The notes: a model not told the origin generated them from the letters alone. A stretch of 38,557 nucleotides of DNA from Gammaproteobacteria bacterium (GCA_009842245.1 VYFT01000077.1:1-38557); one strand, 5' to 3'; positions 18,101-28,400 are shown, counted from the stretch's first letter. Made by a program: numbers and translations.

Positions 18101-19521
18101 GATACATTAGTTACCTCTACGGTCACCATCACAGAAGATTCAAGTTTTCGTGCACCGGTGCCGCCAGTAGCAGTAACCTTTACGTTGATCGTCGGTGTTG
18201 ATTCGTGATCTTCACCATCGCCGATGTAAAACAGTATCCCTGATGTAGATCCAATGGTAAATCTATCGGTATCAGCGGAATCGAGTGAATAGGTAACTTC
18301 ATCTTGTGGATTGGGATCGGTCGCTTCCACTTCCCCTAATCTTATCCGATTTGTACGACCGGACTCATTCTCGGTCAATTTAAACGTGTATTCGGTTTCT
18401 TCAAAAGTGGGAGCGTTATTACCTAAGGTATAGGCTTGTACCCAATCGGACCAACTGCCGCCTCGTATTCGCAGCCTAGCCTGGTAGAGAGTATCGGTTT
18501 CCAACGACCCAATCGTCAAACCCGTGACGGTGTTGACCAACTCATAGAGTTCAGATCTACCACCACTGTGAGCCTTTCGAAACTCTAAGTCGAAACCTGT
18601 GATATAGTCACGTTCATCTTCGTCGACTTCCCAAACCAGGCGAAGCGTATTCAATGCAGGTGCGGTGATCACCGGATCGTCCGGCGCGGGGTGATCATCG
18701 ACCACTTCAAGTACGACGGTGGTCTGCGAGGTTGTCGCCACGTCTTCTTTGTGTGCCGTAATGCGAATCCGATAGATGCCTATGTTCTTACGGTCGTCCT
18801 TAATTGATTCGGTGAAGTAGACGATCCCGTTTTCATATTTGGATTGTCCGATGAAGTTCAAAAATGCCGGACAAGTTCCGATGTAGTTCTCGGCGAGATC
18901 GTACTTGCCGGTGCAACGTGCTCCGTAGGTTATGGTAGCACCTTGCTCGGATTCATCGGGACCCACGGGTTGAGTCCATCGGCCTCCAAGATGCACCTGA
19001 CTCCAACCGTAAAACGGCTTGCGTGGTGGCGTTTGATCTAGATCAACACTGTCCTCTACCATTGGTGTCCCAGTAGTCGGGCACATTACTTCGGTGTCGT
19101 CGTCGGTGTCTTTAACACGAAATACAACTTCTAGACTCGCGGCCGTGCATGCGCACGCGTCTGGGCCGGTTGCGACTAAGGTGAATTTATGACCGGAGAG
19201 AGCGTCGGTAGTACAACCCGTGATAGTTACGTCCTCTTCGTCGAACGTGAAACCTTCCGGCAAGACTGGATCGCTAGAACGTCGAACTTCGTACTGAATA
19301 TCGTCGACATCGTCCACACAGGAAGCACCATTGGGATCGAGACTCGCCGTAGGTAGCTGAAAGGTCTTAGATTCACCAACGTCTAGTTGGATGAGTTGCG
19401 TTTGTTCGTCGCCCCAGGTAGCACAATTAAATGCTTGACCATAGGCATTACCGAGGCATGAGAACACAAAGGCAAGCATTGCCAAAGTAAACCACGCGGT
19501 GGTCCTATTATCAAACTTCAT
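15181..19521 (-). CDS. Giant surface protein: FN3, cadherin and Ig-like repeats with autotransporter-type barrel
   Basis: The gene encodes up to 1454 residues; residue numbers here are for the longer form from ATG 19545. I prefer ATG 19521, which has GAG upstream and leads straight into a signal peptide (FTLAMLAFVFSCLGNAYGQA). The order is: two cysteine-containing N-terminal domains (about 35-285), FN3 (287-375), cadherin-like (377-480), putative Ig/He_PIG (482-575), FN3 (578-668), FN3 (670-760), He_PIG (767-860), FN3 (863-955), a linker, then a C-terminal barrel (about 1060-1454) with alternating strands, ending in FIESRITL. Type Va autotransporters place the passenger before such a barrel. 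A role in adhesion or as a surface structure is inferred. It occupies the place after ftsZ where lpxC often lies, on the opposite strand. Confidence 0.85.
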   Translation of the reverse strand: MKFDNRTTAWFTLAMLAFVFSCLGNAYGQAFNCATWGDEQTQLIQLDVGESKTFQLPTASLDPNGASCVDDVDDIQYEVRRSSDPVLPEGFTFDEEDVTITGCTTDALSGHKFTLVATGPDACACTAASLEVVFRVKDTDDDTEVMCPTTGTPMVEDSVDLDQTPPRKPFYGWSQVHLGGRWTQPVGPDESEQGATITYGARCTGKYDLAENYIGTCPAFLNFIGQSKYENGIVYFTESIKDDRKNIGIYRIRITAHKEDVATTSQTTVVLEVVDDHPAPDDPVITAPALNTLRLVWEVDEDERDYITGFDLEFRKAHSGGRSELYELVNTVTGLTIGSLETDTLYQARLRIRGGSWSDWVQAYTLGNNAPTFEETEYTFKLTENESGRTNRIRLGEVEATDPNPQDEVTYSLDSADTDRFTIGSTSGILFYIGDGEDHESTPTINVKVTATGGTGARKLESSVMVTVEVTNVSEPLAFADDAKIEISDLTLGDYVDIQLPLAIGGDGPVSYSVDPDLPDDLEVVKRTGKLKGNAAETTKRITYSYIATDAEGETDSLTFTLRIFGKAPKAPTNLAVQRAHADRITIVWENPSTPFVTVVEHEIEYRVKGTSRWKRKRIDAPATKYTITGLTRNTTYQVRVKNVAESGHVGFSSILEAETRPYATPSVPRNVTLAEVGTETLTVEWDKPADNGGRRVVVYDVRYREKGAATWTEDETRSTSYTISGLEQGTEYLVGVRAVNVAGAGPWSDDLSATTIKNSRPVFDSGASIPNQSYKVGEAISTIELPRASEGDGNLVYSLSPRLPAGIDFNRNILTISGTPTETHATTVYTYSVADSDEFVEGDESHITFQITVAANTPLAPALMIEDIGYENATVTWSMPDARGSSITTYDLEMQESGQRIRTVQRDATTTSYTAANLIPQTTYEVRVRANNGVGASEWSAWISFTTTKVPVEIRSRPLLHGLGVAGTLLGEGAVERIGNRANLPDATLRQPDEGYTPPYYYRERNFAGTPSFDGLSSMNRQQQVVRSRESSYARLAEALLRSKNFVLNNSNGSSDEQTGFDWSVWGSFDTTSREANVMEVLNNTEIVSPVDASTSAVWGGFEFAIAEQVRLGVAVSRAFGEVDIDRVQNGTITGEAQDNVEFSITSVYPYAVGELNEQIKVWGTFGRGTGSTTLTDRWGEIDDLGLTANVFAAGVHFDFDLGENENGDENVSGFALKGDLFQSDIDTDDSEDFDGALSSSVRRLRIGVQAQRFFSAIDTDFVLSGEFLGRFEDGGIADGTNIDIGGRVDVFIDANWSAGGELRIIRSMESDAYQALGFQFDIRRESNADGSGLSLQFTPSWGSSSIHSHNLNIELPLVDLNDYPIAGLSSEFEISYGIASHRFGLIEPYGAVSRFDFANQLKLGVRVTEARLGSSRLFVNIASFVSTQKDRTNSGTFIESRITL

Positions 19522-19795
19522 ATGCAACTCGAATCTCTTTCTCATGAATATGTAACCCTATAGTTTCGTCAATTATCTTGGACGGGACCTACCGCAACGG
19601 CAACAAGATAGAACCTTTGACCAAAAAGTCTGTTGTTAGTTTGATTACTGACAACGTCACCTTGTTCTCGTTCTTCTAAGCCCAGAAATCAGAGGTTTCT
19701 ATTACTTTATTCTAGTGTTTTGTAGAGTGTTTCTGAACTGAACACTCGTCAGCGATTGGAAGATAAAGACTCCTACCCTGGTGTAAGGGATTGAA

Positions 19796-19821
19796 GAATC
19801 TGTGTGGAACTACACGGATTC
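19796..19821. repeat. Inverted repeat at the end of dciA
   Basis: GAATCTGTGT and ACACGGATTC pair over ten positions (one T/G) around the loop GGAACT, covering the dciA stop codon. There is no clear U-tract on the minus strand, so a terminator role is uncertain. Confidence 0.3.
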
Positions 19822-20139
19822 GATGGGTGGTGCTCCACGGCTTGTGCTGATCACAATTTCTTCAACGTGCGAGAATTGAGCAAGTTCTTGCATCTGCCCC
19901 AACAGAGTTGGCACTTGGAAGCGAGCTCGAGTTGCCCAAGCATTTGAATCGAAGGTCAAGAACACCTTTGTACCTTGCACTCTCGCGCCTGTGCAATGAC
20001 TTCCTTCTTCTTCTGGTAGTAGAAATTGCACAACCCGAATGGTCGCTTGATGTGCATCAAGTTTTTTAATGATGCGACTTAGCTTTGTGTAGCGTTGATC
20101 CGGCTTTTCTAATGAGTCTTTTAGTCGGTAGTATTTCAA
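19810..20139 (-). CDS. dciA: DciA-like (DUF721) protein, probable helicase-loading factor
   Basis: A 109-residue basic protein of the DUF721/DciA type. DciA replaces DnaC as loader of the replicative helicase DnaB in most bacteria. The family core (about residues 35-100) is a KH-like fold; here HQATIRVVQFLLPEEEG, VFLTFDSNAWATRARFQ and VEEIVISTSRG fit it, and the WATRLR-type motif appears as WATRARF. It is short, as gammaproteobacterial versions often are. Genes of this family commonly lie beside secA and lpxC, and it is divergent from secA here. The domain call is likely; the exact role is known from the family only. Confidence 0.75.
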   Translation of the reverse strand: MKYYRLKDSLEKPDQRYTKLSRIIKKLDAHQATIRVVQFLLPEEEGSHCTGARVQGTKVFLTFDSNAWATRARFQVPTLLGQMQELAQFSHVEEIVISTSRGAPPIESV

Positions 20140-20213
20140 TGTAGCTTTACCAGCTATACTTTTTTACATCTGAAGCTTAGTTGAGCGATGCGACAGTGCG
20201 ACTAGGTGAAGTG

Positions 20214-20241
20214 TTGAAACGCATAAAATTGAGCATATATA
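20214..20241 (+). promoter_or_regulatory. Probable secA promoter
   Basis: TTGAAA (20214-20219), a 16-base spacer and TATATA (20236-20241) form a good sigma-70-type pair. Transcription would start around 20248, only about ten bases before the secA ATG, leaving almost no leader. Confidence 0.5.
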
Positions 20242-20256
20242 CGTTATAGTTTATTT

Positions 20257-23028
20257 ATGCTAACGAAAACTTTTCAAGCCGTCTTTGGAAGTCGAAATTC
20301 GCGCGAATTGAAGCGAATGCAGGGTCTGGTCACGCAGATCAATGCTTGGACTGAGAAGGTTGCAGCTCTGACAGACGAGCAGATGCGTTCCAAGACTGCT
20401 GAGCTTAAACAACGGGTAGCAGATGGCGAAACACTAGAACAGCTGTTACCAGAAGCGTTTGCTTTGGTGCGGGAAGCTACTGACCGTAAAAACGACACTC
20501 GCCACTACGATGTCCAGCTCTTAGGCGGAATCGCGCTACATGAGGGTAAGATTGCAGAGATGCGCACGGGAGAGGGGAAGACTCAGGTAGCGACGCTCGC
20601 GGTCTTTCTGAACGCACTGTCAGGTAAGGGCGTCCACATAGTAACTGTAAACGACTATCTCGCGAGGCGGGACGCGGAATGGATGGGTCCGGTGTACGAG
20701 GCATTAGGTATGTCCGTAGGCGTGATTCAGTCTCGACAGGATCAAGAAGCAAAACGAATCGCGTATCAGCAAGACATAACCTATGGAACAAATAATGAGT
20801 TCGGGTTTGATTATTTGCGTGACAACATGGCATTTCGGTCTCAAGATCGATATCAGCGCGGTCTGCACTATGCGATCGTTGATGAAGTAGATTCGATATT
20901 GATCGACGAGGCGAGAACGCCACTCATAATCTCCGGACCAGCCGATGACAACACCGAACTCTATAAGCATATCAACAAGATCGCTCCAAGACTAGAACAG
21001 CAAGAGTACGTTGAAAGTAACTTACCTTCTGTTTTGGGCGGAGAAACACCGGAAGATACGGGAGATTTCTTCATTGAACCGAAGAATCGTACCGTCGAAA
21101 TGACTGAACGTGGTCATAACCGCGTAGAAGAATTCCTCAAAAAAGCGGGTTTACTTGAAGAGAACGATAGTCTGTATTCCTCTGCAAACCTTCAACTATT
21201 ACACCATGTAACGGTTGCATTAAAAGCGCACTTTTTGTTCAAACGCGACGTTGAATACATGGTGAAAGATCGTGAAGTCATCATCATCGATGAACACACA
21301 GGTCGGGCAATGCCAGGACGGCGTTGGTCGGAGGGAATTCACCAGGCCGTTGAAGCCAAAGAAGGGGTGCCCATTCGACACGAAACTCAGACGCTAGCTT
21401 CTACGACGTTTCAGAACTATTTCCGACTTTACTCTCGTTTAGCTGGGATGACCGGAACCGCTGATACTGAGGCGTTTGAATTCAACCAGATCTATGGTTT
21501 GGAAGTCGTTGTACTACCTACGCACATGCCAATGATCCGTGAAGATCGGAACGATCTCATTTACCTGTCCATGGACGAGAAGTACGACGCCATCGTCGAA
21601 GACATCAACGAATGCACCGAACAGAAGCGACCAGTTTTAGTCGGTACGACCTCGATTGACTCCTCGGAACGGTTGTCCAAGGAATTGCGCAAACGAAAGA
21701 TCGAACACAATGTATTAAATGCGAAGCAACACGAACGTGAAGCCGAAATTGTCGCTCAGGCCGGAAAACCTGGAAAAGTGACGATAGCAACGAACATGGC
21801 AGGTCGCGGAACTGATATAGTTTTGGGTGGTAGCTTCATGGCTGAGATTTCGAAACTCGGCGAGGAACCGGACGAAACCGAAGTAACTCAGATAATGACC
21901 GAGTGGCAACCACGGCACGACCAAGTCGTAGCAGCCGGTGGTTTACACATTATCGGTACTGAACGCCACGAGTCTAGGCGCATTGACAATCAGTTAAGAG
22001 GCCGCTCCGGTCGTCAAGGAGATCCAGGTAGCTCTCGCTTTTATCTATCGATGGAAGACGATCTGATGAAGCGTTTCGCGTCTGAACGATGGAACAACAT
22101 GATCCAGTCACTTGGTCTAGAACGAGGCGAAGCCATCCAACATAAGATGGTTAACAATGCGATTGAACGAGCACAACGTCGGGTCGAGAGTCAACACTTC
22201 GATATTCGAAAGAACCTATTGGAGTTTGACGATGTAGCTAACGACCAGCGACAAGTGATTTACGCACAGCGGAACGAGTTGATGGAATTCGAAAGCATCA
22301 CGGCGACTATTGAGCAAATGCGCGCGGAAGTTGTTGAAGACACGGTTTCCGATCACATTCCAACGAATTCGGTACCCGAAGAGTGGGACTTAACTGGATT
22401 AGAGAATGTTCTTCGAACAGAGTTTGGAGCCCCACAACCCGTTCAAGAGTGGATAGCTAACCGTGAAGTCGACAACACTGAACAGATTCAAGAGAGAATC
22501 CTGCAAGACTTCATTGCAAAGTACGAAGAGAAACGCGCCGGTTGGGTGGAACGGGAAATCGATGCAGATTTGGTAGAGAAGCAAATCACGCTGTCCATAC
22601 TAGATCAGAAGTGGAAAGAACACTTACACACAATGGACCACTTGAGACAAGGTATTCATCTTCGTGCCTATGCTCAAAAGCAACCCAAGCAAGAATACAA
22701 ACGTGAAGCATTTCACCTGTTTCAAGCCCTACTTGCAAACATTCAACATGCGACAGTTCGAATTTTGAGTCGAATGGACGTAGGTCAAGAACAGGCTCGG
22801 CGAGAAGAAGAACTACGGCGGCGACGGGAAGAGCTGAAGAGAATGCAGTTTCAGCATACGAGTGATTCAGGGGACGGAGCTAGAGGTAAAGCACTTCCAG
22901 AAGCGAAGAAGCCGTTTGTCCGAGAGCAACCCAAAGTCGGTAGAAACGATCCCTGTCCCTGCGGTTCCGGGAAGAAATACAAACAGTGTCACGGACGGGT
23001 CGCTGAGCCACGGTCCGGGGTCGGTTAG
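20257..23028 (+). CDS. secA: Preprotein translocase ATPase SecA
   Basis: SecA drives proteins through the SecYEG channel with ATP. The 923-residue length is normal for proteobacteria. The N-terminus [20 protein letters not shown] matches the family, so ATG 20257 is right although it has no visible Shine-Dalgarno. Motifs: Walker [12 protein letters not shown] (about residues 100-110), [15 protein letters not shown] (209-223), [10 protein letters not shown] and [20 protein letters not shown] in the second nucleotide-binding fold, the helical scaffold, and a C-terminal zinc motif [14 protein letters not shown] (about 899-912) for SecB and lipid binding. The secretion monitor secM is not present upstream. 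It is convergent with yacG. Confidence 0.98.
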   Translation: MLTKTFQAVFGSRNSRELKRMQGLVTQINAWTEKVAALTDEQMRSKTAELKQRVADGETLEQLLPEAFALVREATDRKNDTRHYDVQLLGGIALHEGKIAEMRTGEGKTQVATLAVFLNALSGKGVHIVTVNDYLARRDAEWMGPVYEALGMSVGVIQSRQDQEAKRIAYQQDITYGTNNEFGFDYLRDNMAFRSQDRYQRGLHYAIVDEVDSILIDEARTPLIISGPADDNTELYKHINKIAPRLEQQEYVESNLPSVLGGETPEDTGDFFIEPKNRTVEMTERGHNRVEEFLKKAGLLEENDSLYSSANLQLLHHVTVALKAHFLFKRDVEYMVKDREVIIIDEHTGRAMPGRRWSEGIHQAVEAKEGVPIRHETQTLASTTFQNYFRLYSRLAGMTGTADTEAFEFNQIYGLEVVVLPTHMPMIREDRNDLIYLSMDEKYDAIVEDINECTEQKRPVLVGTTSIDSSERLSKELRKRKIEHNVLNAKQHEREAEIVAQAGKPGKVTIATNMAGRGTDIVLGGSFMAEISKLGEEPDETEVTQIMTEWQPRHDQVVAAGGLHIIGTERHESRRIDNQLRGRSGRQGDPGSSRFYLSMEDDLMKRFASERWNNMIQSLGLERGEAIQHKMVNNAIERAQRRVESQHFDIRKNLLEFDDVANDQRQVIYAQRNELMEFESITATIEQMRAEVVEDTVSDHIPTNSVPEEWDLTGLENVLRTEFGAPQPVQEWIANREVDNTEQIQERILQDFIAKYEEKRAGWVEREIDADLVEKQITLSILDQKWKEHLHTMDHLRQGIHLRAYAQKQPKQEYKREAFHLFQALLANIQHATVRILSRMDVGQEQARREEELRRRREELKRMQFQHTSDSGDGARGKALPEAKKPFVREQPKVGRNDPCPCGSGKKYKQCHGRVAEPRSGVG

Positions 23029-23045
23029 CAGCTCAGTATTGTCTT

Positions 23046-23243
23046 TTACTGCTGATCATCGGTTTCAGTAGGCTGTTGCGGGGGAACCTCTACGGGATCA
23101 CCCGGAATTGACCTTCGCTCCTCAATCCATTCATTCAGATCAATCAATTTGCATCGTTCACAGCAAAAAGGTCGGTAGGGATTGTCCGGTGCCCACTCGC
23201 TAGACGTTTTACACGTTGGACACTGGACTAAGCGCGATCTCAT
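23046..23243 (-). CDS. yacG: DNA gyrase inhibitor YacG (zinc protein)
   Basis: YacG is a small zinc-binding protein; the E. coli protein binds GyrB and inhibits gyrase. This 65-residue protein has the four zinc cysteines as C8-x2-C11 and C27-x3-C31, the [16 protein letters not shown] motif and an acidic, proline-rich tail. The position just after the second cysteine pair, usually Ser, is Cys28. In other gammaproteobacteria it often neighbours coaE, zapD and pilD; here pilD is about 0.9 kb away with a lipoprotein gene between and no coaE or zapD in the window. Confidence 0.92.
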   Translation of the reverse strand: MRSRLVQCPTCKTSSEWAPDNPYRPFCCERCKLIDLNEWIEERRSIPGDPVEVPPQQPTETDDQQ

Positions 23244-23315
23244 CGACTTACGACACGTGCATGAAGAACTAATTGCTGTTGTCGCGCGATCCCAACAACA
23301 ACGAATTCTGTCGTT

Positions 23316-23912
23316 TTAGTTAGTAGGTTCGGAAGTATCCTGTTCACTCTCAGGTGCTGTTTCTTCGTCAGGCTTCAGCGCGACCAAATTATCTCTGTGT
23401 TCTTCTGGGATGTCGTCAATGCTTACGATTTTCAGCTGAGGAGAGCTTGATGCGTCTGTGCTTGCAACATCGGGGTAGACGGTTACATCCTCTTCGAGAG
23501 TCCACATCGCGCCGGTAATCGGATCGACTACAAAAAAGCCAATCAACGTCCAGCCAAAAAGATTAGCAAAGTACCAGCCATCAATGGATCCCTCTATGGT
23601 TGTAGAACCTACAACCTTACCTCCATCATATAGTTCTATCGTGTACGTCTCGCGTACGAAATAGCCTCCGCCAGCCTCCAAATCTACGACGGCAGGGGTT
23701 TTTCCACGAAATTCGATGTTCCCGTTGCTGTCTTTAACAACGACTTCCATATTTGATGGGTCACTGTCTATGTTGACAGGATACTCAGTCTCACTGAACA
23801 TAGTGGCACACCCAGTTAACATCAACACCGAAACGCCGATGAGTATGAGATATCCAGTAGCTTGAGCGAAAGTGCTTCGTTTTGGTTTGGTGGTAGGTTC
23901 TTTACTGGTCAT
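23316..23912 (-). CDS. Lipoprotein with PEGA-like N-terminal part
   Basis: A 198-residue protein with a charged start, a hydrophobic segment and the lipobox LTGC (Cys about residue 35), so it should be lipidated and cross the inner membrane. The mature part starts with a beta-rich stretch (YPVNIDSDPSNMEVVVKDSN, then GKTPAVVDLEAGGGY) that resembles PEGA-type surface domains. Next comes a hydrophobic segment (YFANLFGWTLIGFFVVDPIT) seen in some small bacterial lipoproteins, and an acidic, low-complexity tail. An AGGAA lies ten bases before ATG 23912. The function is unknown. It shares its strand with yacG and pilD but is not tightly linked to either. Confidence 0.8.
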   Translation of the reverse strand: MTSKEPTTKPKRSTFAQATGYLILIGVSVLMLTGCATMFSETEYPVNIDSDPSNMEVVVKDSNGNIEFRGKTPAVVDLEAGGGYFVRETYTIELYDGGKVVGSTTIEGSIDGWYFANLFGWTLIGFFVVDPITGAMWTLEEDVTVYPDVASTDASSSPQLKIVSIDDIPEEHRDNLVALKPDEETAPESEQDTSEPTN

Positions 23913-24065
23913 GTTTGAGTCGTTCCTGGTTTGACATAACTATGTCGCCTGCGATGTAATTGATGTTGATGGTCGGTTCGTTCTACGGTGGGGCTTAAAG
24001 GATTGTATTGTAATTTGGTTATCGGGAAAGAGAATAGGATCTTTGAGGTGGGGGCTTAATTCTCC

Positions 24066-24137
24066 ATGCGGAGTATGTATTACATTGCTATTGTTATTGT
24101 TGTCGGACTCGGTTTGAGCACCGTACTACGACTTTGA
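24066..24137 (+). CDS. Possible 23-residue membrane peptide
   Basis: An open frame MRSMYYIAIVIVVGLGLSTVLRL starts at ATG 24066. It is preceded by a G-rich stretch (GAGG...GGGGG, 24045-24055) about ten bases away. The hydrophobic core is 15-16 residues, flanked by Arg at both ends, which is a plausible single helix. It lies on the plus strand between two minus-strand genes. Such tiny proteins are easily missed. With no homology at hand, chance is a real possibility. Confidence 0.35.
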   Translation: MRSMYYIAIVIVVGLGLSTVLRL

Positions 24138-24151
24138 AACAGAGGAGAAAT

Positions 24152-24997
24152 TTAGTTGAATGATGAACTTCGGAAGAGTAGAAGGAACAACTCCTCGCGA
24201 TAGACAATGGCAACGATGCATCCCATCGCTAAGAACGGTCCGAAAGGGATTCCTTCATCTTGAGAGTATTGTTTTTGAATTATTCGTACGAGACCGAAGA
24301 GTATCCCAATCGCAATCGCGATGAGTACGACGACGGGTAACAAGTGCCAACCTACCCAGGCACCGGTGGCCGCTAGCAGTTTGAAGTCACCTTGTCCTAG
24401 ACCATCTTTCTTCCGAACCATGCGAAACAGGAAATTGATCAACCAAAAGCTCAGGTATCCAGCAACGACACCTATGATGGCTTCAGTTGGAGAGGGAAAA
24501 ACATCCGAGGTTTGAAACCAAATACTTGTGAGTAAGCCAGTCCACAGCAATGGGTAGTTCAATTCGTCAAGCAACAACCCCCGTTCTACATCGATAGTGC
24601 TCAGCGCAATTAGTAGTGCAAAGCAAACGGCAGCACATAGAGTAGATACAGTCACTTCGAAGTGTCCAACCAGCAAGATCGCGAACAAACAGCTGAGAAT
24701 TTCTACGGTCGGATAACGCCAAGAAATTCGCGTGGAGCAATTGCGACACTTACCCTTCAATAAGACCCAACTCAGCACCGGGATGAGATCACGGTAGAGA
24801 ATCGGTGTCAAACAACTTTCACAACGGGACCGAGGCACCCATAGGTTGAAATTGAGGTCTGTATTCTCGGATTCGTCTTCTTCAGCGGGGAATTCCGACC
24901 CTACCATAACAGGCAATCGAGAGATCACGACGTTGAGAAAGCTTCCGACGATCAAGCCAACCAATCCCGCGATCGGGTAGACAATGTAAATGTTCAT
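24152..24997 (-). CDS. pilD: Type IV prepilin peptidase / N-methyltransferase PilD
   Basis: PilD cleaves the leader of type IV prepilins and type II secretion pseudopilins at the inner membrane and N-methylates the new end. The 281-residue protein has the N-terminal GLIVGSFLNVVISRLP, the zinc-type cysteine pairs C-x2-C (CESC, CRNC), the first catalytic Asp in STIDVERGLLLDELNYP, the second in GLGQGDFKLLAATGAW (GxGDxK-like), and about eight membrane helices. The genes pilB and pilC, which usually accompany it, are not in this window. It shows that type IV pili or type II secretion probably exist in the cell. Confidence 0.95.
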   Translation of the reverse strand: MNIYIVYPIAGLVGLIVGSFLNVVISRLPVMVGSEFPAEEDESENTDLNFNLWVPRSRCESCLTPILYRDLIPVLSWVLLKGKCRNCSTRISWRYPTVEILSCLFAILLVGHFEVTVSTLCAAVCFALLIALSTIDVERGLLLDELNYPLLWTGLLTSIWFQTSDVFPSPTEAIIGVVAGYLSFWLINFLFRMVRKKDGLGQGDFKLLAATGAWVGWHLLPVVVLIAIAIGILFGLVRIIQKQYSQDEGIPFGPFLAMGCIVAIVYREELFLLLFRSSSFN

Positions 24998-25152
24998 CTA
25001 CTTCTTGATTTAAAGGGTCTGCGCCGACAAGATCTTAATGCGATTGTGCCTGATCTTTTGCTTGTTATCAATTAGATGAATGATACGCCTTCATTGGTTA
25101 AATCATGACGAATGTCTCAAACGCAGAAATTAAAATTCTGTGTAAGAATGTT

Positions 25153-25229
25153 GCCGGAATAGCTCAGTTAGGCAGAGCAACTGATTCGTAATCAGTAGGT
25201 CCGCAGTTCGAATCTGCGTTCCGGCACCA
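25153..25229 (+). tRNA. tRNA-Thr (anticodon CGU)
   Basis: The 77-base sequence folds as a full cloverleaf: acceptor GCCGGAA/TTCCGGC, D-arm GCTC/GAGC, anticodon arm ACTGA-TTCGTAA-TCAGT, a five-base variable loop, T-arm CGCAG-TTCGAAT-CTGCG, and an encoded CCA end. Loop bases 34-36 are CGT, which reads the threonine codon ACG. A -10-like TAAAAT (25131-25136) lies 16 bases before the gene; the matching -35 box is unclear. A weak hairpin CTAACG...CGTTAG (25301-25321) lies downstream without a U-tract. Confidence 0.97.
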
Positions 25230-25475
25230 CCCCAACTTTCGAATCGTATTTGGGAAGCGTTCGATTCACCAAGTCTGTTTCCGATGAATGGCTTCGTACT
25301 CTAACGTCTAAAAAGCGTTAGTCCGGATTTAGGTTCTTTGAACATCTCCATGCTTGACCTGTTGTTGAGTTGAAACTAGCTTCCTACGCTAATCTAGACG
25401 GTAAGCCGTTCAAACAAGACGAAATCACCAAGAAAGTCCGATATTTAAGATAGGCACACGTCCGCACGTGACGCG

Positions 25476-28400
25476 CTAGTCTAGATAATTCCATTTAATC
25501 GCATCGGCGTACACATACGGTCCGTCCGATTCGTTACTCACTGCGACCTTTATCTCTCCGGGTGAATCGATTTCTAAGGTCGAAATCTCATTCCAGCCGA
25601 CGGTCATATCGTTAGCGGAGACATCTAGATTCCAGCTCTGCTCACTCGCAGTGACTTCAATATCGTATTTACCCAACGCAATTCCCAGAAACCGCAAGGA
25701 CGCGACATCTGGATGGTAATAAGACAACGACCAGCGCCCTTTCTTGGGTATCTCCGAATTAAAGGCAACCTTATGGACACCGCGTTTACTAGTGTCTGCT
25801 AGAGCATACGTGCTTCGATACTTGCCCCAACACCCACGACCACTGTTTCTTGTCCAAGGTCCATTGGGATTTTGATTGATCGGTAACCCGTTATCCATGC
25901 CTCCCGGTATTGGGAAGTATTGACGAAACAGGCTAGAGCCGAATGTCCAAAAATTTGATGGCTTTCGAAAATTACTTGCAGGAATTTCGAACCCCGGATC
26001 AAGGTCATCAACTATGACTTCGTCTTTCTTTGACGACGAGTTCCACTGGGAATCAACGAAAGAAAACCAATTATTAGTCGCGTCGCCTATCGTACTGAGT
26101 TCTTCCGTCGATTGGGTATTGCCTACAGCAAGCTCTACTTGACCTCTATTTAGTGATAGAAACGTATTCGCATCTAAATTCCCAATGAAATTTGCGGTGT
26201 TCACTTCCAGTTGATACGAACTTTGTTCTTTAAGTTCAAAAGGTCCTAGTTTAAAGTCGTTAGCCACCGTTCGAAAAGTCTGACCTCCCTGCACAAGTTC
26301 CTGAGTTTCCACAACTTGGAACGAGACATAGGCTACAGTATCCTCGTTATTCCGAAGATTTAGCACCGTATTGAACCGCTCACCGTTTTCATTTGGTTCT
26401 TCGTACTCAGTTTGACGAGCCACTGAGAAGTTAATGCCTGGGAGTTTGGTATTCAGAAGTGTGTTCTGAACTAACGAGCCAATTTCCATATCGTTTGCTG
26501 TGGCAACACGAGTAATAAGATCAAGATCAATAGGAGCGGCTTTACCTTCGCTCAAAATATCAGTCAATGTGGTTGCTATTGTTTGCTCTTCGTACAGATC
26601 AGCTAGTATTTCGGAAAGTTTCAGAACACGGAAACGTTGTATGCGAAGCCTATTCGGGAAGTTCAGTAAGCTGTCCTGTCTAGAGTCTTTTTCGGTGAAC
26701 AGGAACGATCGCTCGATTGACTCCCAAAATCTATTGGAATTAGTGAGTCCGTCCTGGTAGCCCAGTAGATCAAGCCTGATCGATGAGCCACGACGGTGAG
26801 CCCAAATGTAACGAAGGTTGATATGGGACTCGGAAGCGAGAGAGTTTGCGAGATCAAAGTCAAATCGGTAATTCTTGCTCTCGAGAAGGTTGAAAAGCAG
26901 TGTCTCTAAAACCAACTTGGCTAAGTTTGAATGCTCGTCAGAGCGATTGATGCGGCCAGACACTAAACTGTCGACCACAGCATCTTCATAGGTGTAGTTG
27001 AAAATCGGATTAGTCCAGTACAAAGACTTGATGAAACCGACTTGATTCTTTAGGAACTCTGCCATCGGCGATTCATCAGCTTCAGCTTGTTCGAACTCTG
27101 CTTGCCAGTCGTCCACTAGGTAGAGACGAGCGAACGCAATGCTAGATTCTCTGAACATGACGATCGATTCCATGCCTAGATTCACGCTGTTTTCGTGGTT
27201 TAACAACGAGAGCGTTGAGGGGACTTCGACGATTGTAAACTCATCGAAAGGATAGTCGATGTCGTAGGACTCCAATTTGGTAATTGCGTCGCTGACATAT
27301 CCCACGAGAGCATCTATCAGGATCTGATTCCTTTCAAGTCGTTTCGCGTGTCGTTTGTGTACGACTACGTTTACATCTATGGATTCACTCGAGTGGGTGG
27401 AGACGCGAAAGTCGGCGGCGATTAATCCCACCGTCTGGAAGTTTCCACTAAGTAAACGACGACCATCTTGAGAACTTGATGCTTCTAAGAGTTTTCCTCC
27501 CGAAGCGATCACCTTCCACGACGTGGGAGCTAGATCGATTTTGAGCGATACATCTGTCGCATGTGTCTTCGCAGAGTCATCAACTGGAGTGGATCCAGAC
27601 AACAACTGGGGATACCAATGACTCGAAGGAGTCAATGCCACGTAATCCGACGTAAAGATACTCGACTTCTGACCCATTAGCCGTACTAATTGTGGTTCTA
27701 CATCAGCGTGACCACCGCGCGATATGTGTTTGACAAGGTAGAGCGGATCAGGCTTTCCGCTCGCAACAATGTCAATAGAGTACTCTTGGTTGTCGTTTGG
27801 ATCACAGGAAGAAAGACCGATTAATAAGGTTCCATTTTCATGTGAGAAATACATATCGGCGTCAGAACACTGAACGCTCTGAACCTTAATACCTGGGTTA
27901 AGAGCAAGCCAAATGTATGGAGGTTGGAATTGGGATGAGTTCTCGATTTCAGTGGTATTGAGCACGAATTTGTAGTTGAGATTCAAACTCAGTTTCGAAC
28001 CTGGTTTGATTGATACTTCACCTTCAATCGCGTTGATTGATGCCTGTTGAATGACTGAGGCAGCAAAACGTTCCTGTTCTTTGTTCCATGATTGTTGCTG
28101 ACTGTATCCCACTAAATTTGATGCTTGAACCACCACTTGACTGACTATGCCGAGCGAAGTGAGAATCACGATCATTGGTCTGTATGCGACTTGTTTGGAT
28201 GGGTCTGTACGATCAAGGTACCATGAGGTTGCAAAGATGAACGCAAAAGCGAGAAAAACTATCGACAGAAAGTAGATGATGTGTTTCGCTTCCCAGTAGG
28301 TGGGCGCAATTTCCGAAACGTACAAGTTTGCAGCACCGTAACCGAACGTAAACGAACCCAACTCGCCGGGGAGTGCTGGACTAATCCATGATTGAAGAAT

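Noticed and set aside
25301..25321. Hairpin CTAACG...CGTTAG as the tRNA terminator
   Set aside because: The stem is only six pairs and no U-tract follows on the plus strand.
25457..25470. Hairpin CACGT-CCGC-ACGTG as terminator of giant gene A
   Set aside because: It lies just after the stop on the minus strand, but the stem is five pairs and no U-run follows.
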